From: Eremophila alpestris peregrina
Taxonomy: Eukaryota > Chordata > Aves > Passeriformes > Alaudidae
Direction: 5' to 3'
NCBI GenBank assembly: GCA_009792885.1
Contig: WMCF01000026.1
Location: forward strand, 1,302,001-1,366,000
Length of the DNA: 64,000 nt
Numbering within the stretch: the first letter of the stretch is position 1; every line of letters starts with the position of its first letter. This document shows, piece by piece, positions 61,266 to 64,000 of the stretch. A model generated the notes under the pieces. It did no database searches and was not told the origin of the DNA. It was given only the letters and a program-made list of their open reading frames with translations. Position numbers and translations under genes: made by a program.

Positions 61266-64000
61266 TTTGAAAGAGAAGGTAGCTTAGGTTTGGGGAGAAA
61301 AAAGAAAAGAAAATCCTTAATTTGTGTCACTATAAGAAAAAACCAGACACAAGAAAAAATGTTGGCCAAGTTTTAAAACATTATAAATACTTAGTGATGG
61401 TTAGCTACTGGAGATAAATGCTTAATTTCCTACCAATAAACATCAGCTAGAGTACACTACTGTGCAGCTATGTACACATCTTTTCCAACACTTGCATCCT
61501 ACACTCCTTGCTTCTTTAACAGTCAAAAGCACACTGATATCACACGTAGGTATGCTGTGTTATTGAATATTACGACTCTGACATTCTGAAGAATAATGAA
61601 AAGGCAGTTTAATTTCACATTAAAGTATTTTGGATTTTTTTGGTTAAGGTTTTTTTTTTCCCTCTGAGTACATGGAATTTCTTCCCTGCTATGGAAACAT
61701 TCTGAAATTTGTGTTTCACTTGGTTTGGGACAAAATAATACTTTGTTCTAATCTTACACAATACCTTATGTGTGGATATATAACAAGATTTTACTGGCAG
61801 TAAGATATCTTAAAAAGCAAAACACTCTTGGAGACCTATAGTGAAGTATTATTTGGAAGTACCAAGGAGTTGGTTTGATGGTGCATTTTACACTACAGTT
61901 TCAATTTGTCAGCAGATCAGATACTTAAGAGGAGCAACCAGTTAAATAGTAACAATTTTCTAGCATTTTGTATACTGACTTCTGTTCCACTTCCATTATT
62001 TCTGTCTCTTAATTACAGGGGAAAATTACATCTGAAAAATCAATGCCTGCAGCTAAAAAATGAAAGTTAAATTTAGGTACATGTTATGCAAATACAGAAG
62101 AGAGACTAGTCCGCTCTAATTATGCTTTAAGGTATCAGAATAAATTTTTTAATCTTCTGCATTTGGACATTTTTATGGGTTTTCTCCCATTTTTCCACTC
62201 ACCAGACAGAATACAACCATCAAGAACAGTCTTTTTACTTTTTCCCTACAGAAGTCTTTTTGGCAGCACCTATGGCTAGAATAAACTTTTCTCCCCTGCC
62301 CACTTGCATATTTCTGCACACAATTTCAATAAAACTAACTCTTAGTAGGAAGCATGAATGAAGAAGAGTGTGTGACATTTACAGCTAAGTGGCAGGATGC
62401 AGACTACCAGGAAAAGATAACTAAAGTCCATGGTGAGCACTTAACAAACGTAAGCCAGCTTGGCAGAACCTGACACTGCGCCGCAGTCGGGAAGCTAGAT
62501 AACAAAAGGTTGGCAATGTGCACTCTGCTCTTTAATAGAAAAGATAATATCAGATAAGCTGACAGCCAAATATTCACATCATGTCTTTCCTCACAATAAC
62601 ATGGACAGGAATACCTGGCAATACTAAAATTTAATGGTATTTTGTTTGGAAGAAAAACTAATTTGAACTGTGTGCTCAGATGACCTTTCATTTAGATAAA
62701 ATTGAATTTAAAAACTACTCTTTCTGAAAAGAAAGCGATAGTGTAACTCATTAAGACAATTTTCTGTAAAGATGATAAGTATCTAGCCATTGTTATACAT
62801 TTCACCACTATAAAATGCAAGACTATCTCACCAGCAAAATTCATAGAGTTTTCTGCCAAAAGACCTTAGCTAATGAATTCAAGAAACAGATATAACACTA
62901 AGGCTGTTTTACAAATAGAGCAGTCTTCACGTAATGCCTAGTTTTCCTTGTACCTAAATTTTACTGAGAGTGCACATATGAAACAAACCCTTTGGAGGAG
63001 CTGAAACTCTTCCAATCTCTCCTATGATATTTCACATAAATTAATCCTTTAAAAGAAAGGTAAAACAAAGTACTGCATTGTGCTTCCTGTTTTGAGGCCT
63101 TGTATTGTGATATACTATGATTAGGGAAAAAAACTCTACAGCAAAAGAGTCTAAATTCAGACATAACAGATATACAGTCACTTTTCATCTTTTCTATTGT
63201 AGGATTACTTCTGAAAACAAAATAATTTGCAGCACTGAGGATTGTGTCATAATATGTTTCTATTATGTATTGATAAAAAACAGGTAAATATTATCTTAAA
63301 GTGATTTCCTAGCTTTTTATTTAAAAAGTGAAAAGTCAGTTTCTAGCAGGGCCAGCAACAAGGACCATGCACCCATCATGATGGGTTTCATCTGAAATTA
63401 CAGCAGAGACTTCTGCCAGCTGAGATGCAGGAAGTGGCAATAGAGGAAGGCCTTGTCCCAGAGAGAGAGATGGCTCATGGAGCTGAGTGCTACCTCCAAC
63501 GCCAGTCAGGGGAGCCACGGCTCAATTTACCCCTCTCTTTTCTCCCACTCTGGAGGTGGGATCTGTGCCACATGTTTGTGCCCCCAAAGGAGGGAAAAGA
63601 GACTATGATTTAATGGAGAAAGCCTGGTCAGGCTGTCTGCTTCTCCAAGTGTCCCAGCAATTGTGAGAACCTTTTCTCTCAGGAGATATTCTGAGAGGCT
63701 GATGGAGCTAAGGATAGGAGGTAGGCCTTCAGGAACTTGCTTCCCTCCAAATCAAATTGCTCTGTCAGCTCCCAGCATCATGTATTCAAGTGCTTTGGTG
63801 GCAGCCTGGGACCCTTGCCCTGGAACAACCATGTTCAGACATGGATTTGCCAGGCTGAAACCAGTTTCCTGAGGAAAAAAAAAAATCAAGTGAAGGGAAA
63901 TTGGGTGTCTAAGCTGAACTGTTTAAACTCAATTAAATCGGAAAAAAAAATGGATGGGAATTACGAAAAAGTGGTTTTCTAGCTCCAGGGTCTTTTTCCC

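Larger units (their letters stand above)
42844..64000 (-). other. TLL1: TLL1 intron 1, partial (at least 21 kb)
   Basis: Everything upstream of exon 2 to the window edge. I searched both strands for the signal-peptide exon (mature start like LDYDYTFDG, end like DPCKA) and for a CpG-rich promoter, and found neither. It contains microsatellites, a diverged 60-bp repeat pair, a possible LINE relic and the Tn5 mosaic-end artefact. Open frames of 100-157 codons occur, but none shows a domain or splice pattern I recognise. GC-richer patches at about 57.4-57.7 and 63.4-63.9 kb are unidentified. Confidence 0.85.

Noticed and set aside
42844..64000. Signal-peptide exon or promoter of TLL1
   Set aside because: I looked for a hydrophobic leader followed by LDYDYTFDG-like sequence, a donor after DPCKA and a CpG-rich promoter, and none was found. 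They are probably upstream of the window.

Overview
The window is vertebrate nuclear DNA, most likely from a bird and possibly a songbird. It is AT-rich and has low repeat density. Its only recognisable transposon remnants are old CR1-type LINE fragments, the usual family in birds and other reptiles. Its single gene is nearly identical at the protein level to mammalian TLL1 but has short introns (about 0.9-7 kb inside the coding region). The species call is inference.

The gene is TLL1 (tolloid-like 1), on the minus strand. It encodes a secreted astacin-family zinc metalloprotease of the BMP1/tolloid group. Thirteen consecutive internal coding exons lie between 42,843 and 1,294. Numbered as exons 2-14, on the assumption of one upstream coding exon as in human, they total 1,677 bp (559 codons). 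The frame stays open across every junction and all splice sites are GT-AG. In transcript order they encode the propeptide (exons 2-4), the furin-type site and start of the protease (exon 4), the catalytic domain with the zinc motif and Met-turn (exons 4-8), CUB1 (exons 9-11), CUB2 (exons 12-13) and EGF-like domain 1 (exon 14). The propeptide, protease, CUB1, CUB2 and EGF blocks are all bounded by phase-1 introns. The signal-peptide exon and promoter must lie beyond 64,000. CUB3, EGF2, CUB4, CUB5 and the 3' end lie before position 1.

Everything else is intronic. Positions 42,844-64,000 are part of a long intron 1 with no coding exon I can support. Intronic items include a CR1 reverse-transcriptase relic (about 27.71-27.95 kb), a CR1 3' end (about 31.50-32.00 kb), several simple repeats, a perfect 64-bp tandem duplication at 18.5 kb, a G-free tract at 24.3 kb, a strong short hairpin at 40.3 kb and an unexplained GC-richer patch near 30 kb.

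The most striking non-gene signal is at 54,473-54,625. A perfect 19-bp Tn5/Nextera mosaic end sits between two identical 67-bp copies of local sequence, almost certainly a sequencing or assembly artefact. I found no CRISPR array, operon, tRNA, rRNA or novel multi-gene system.
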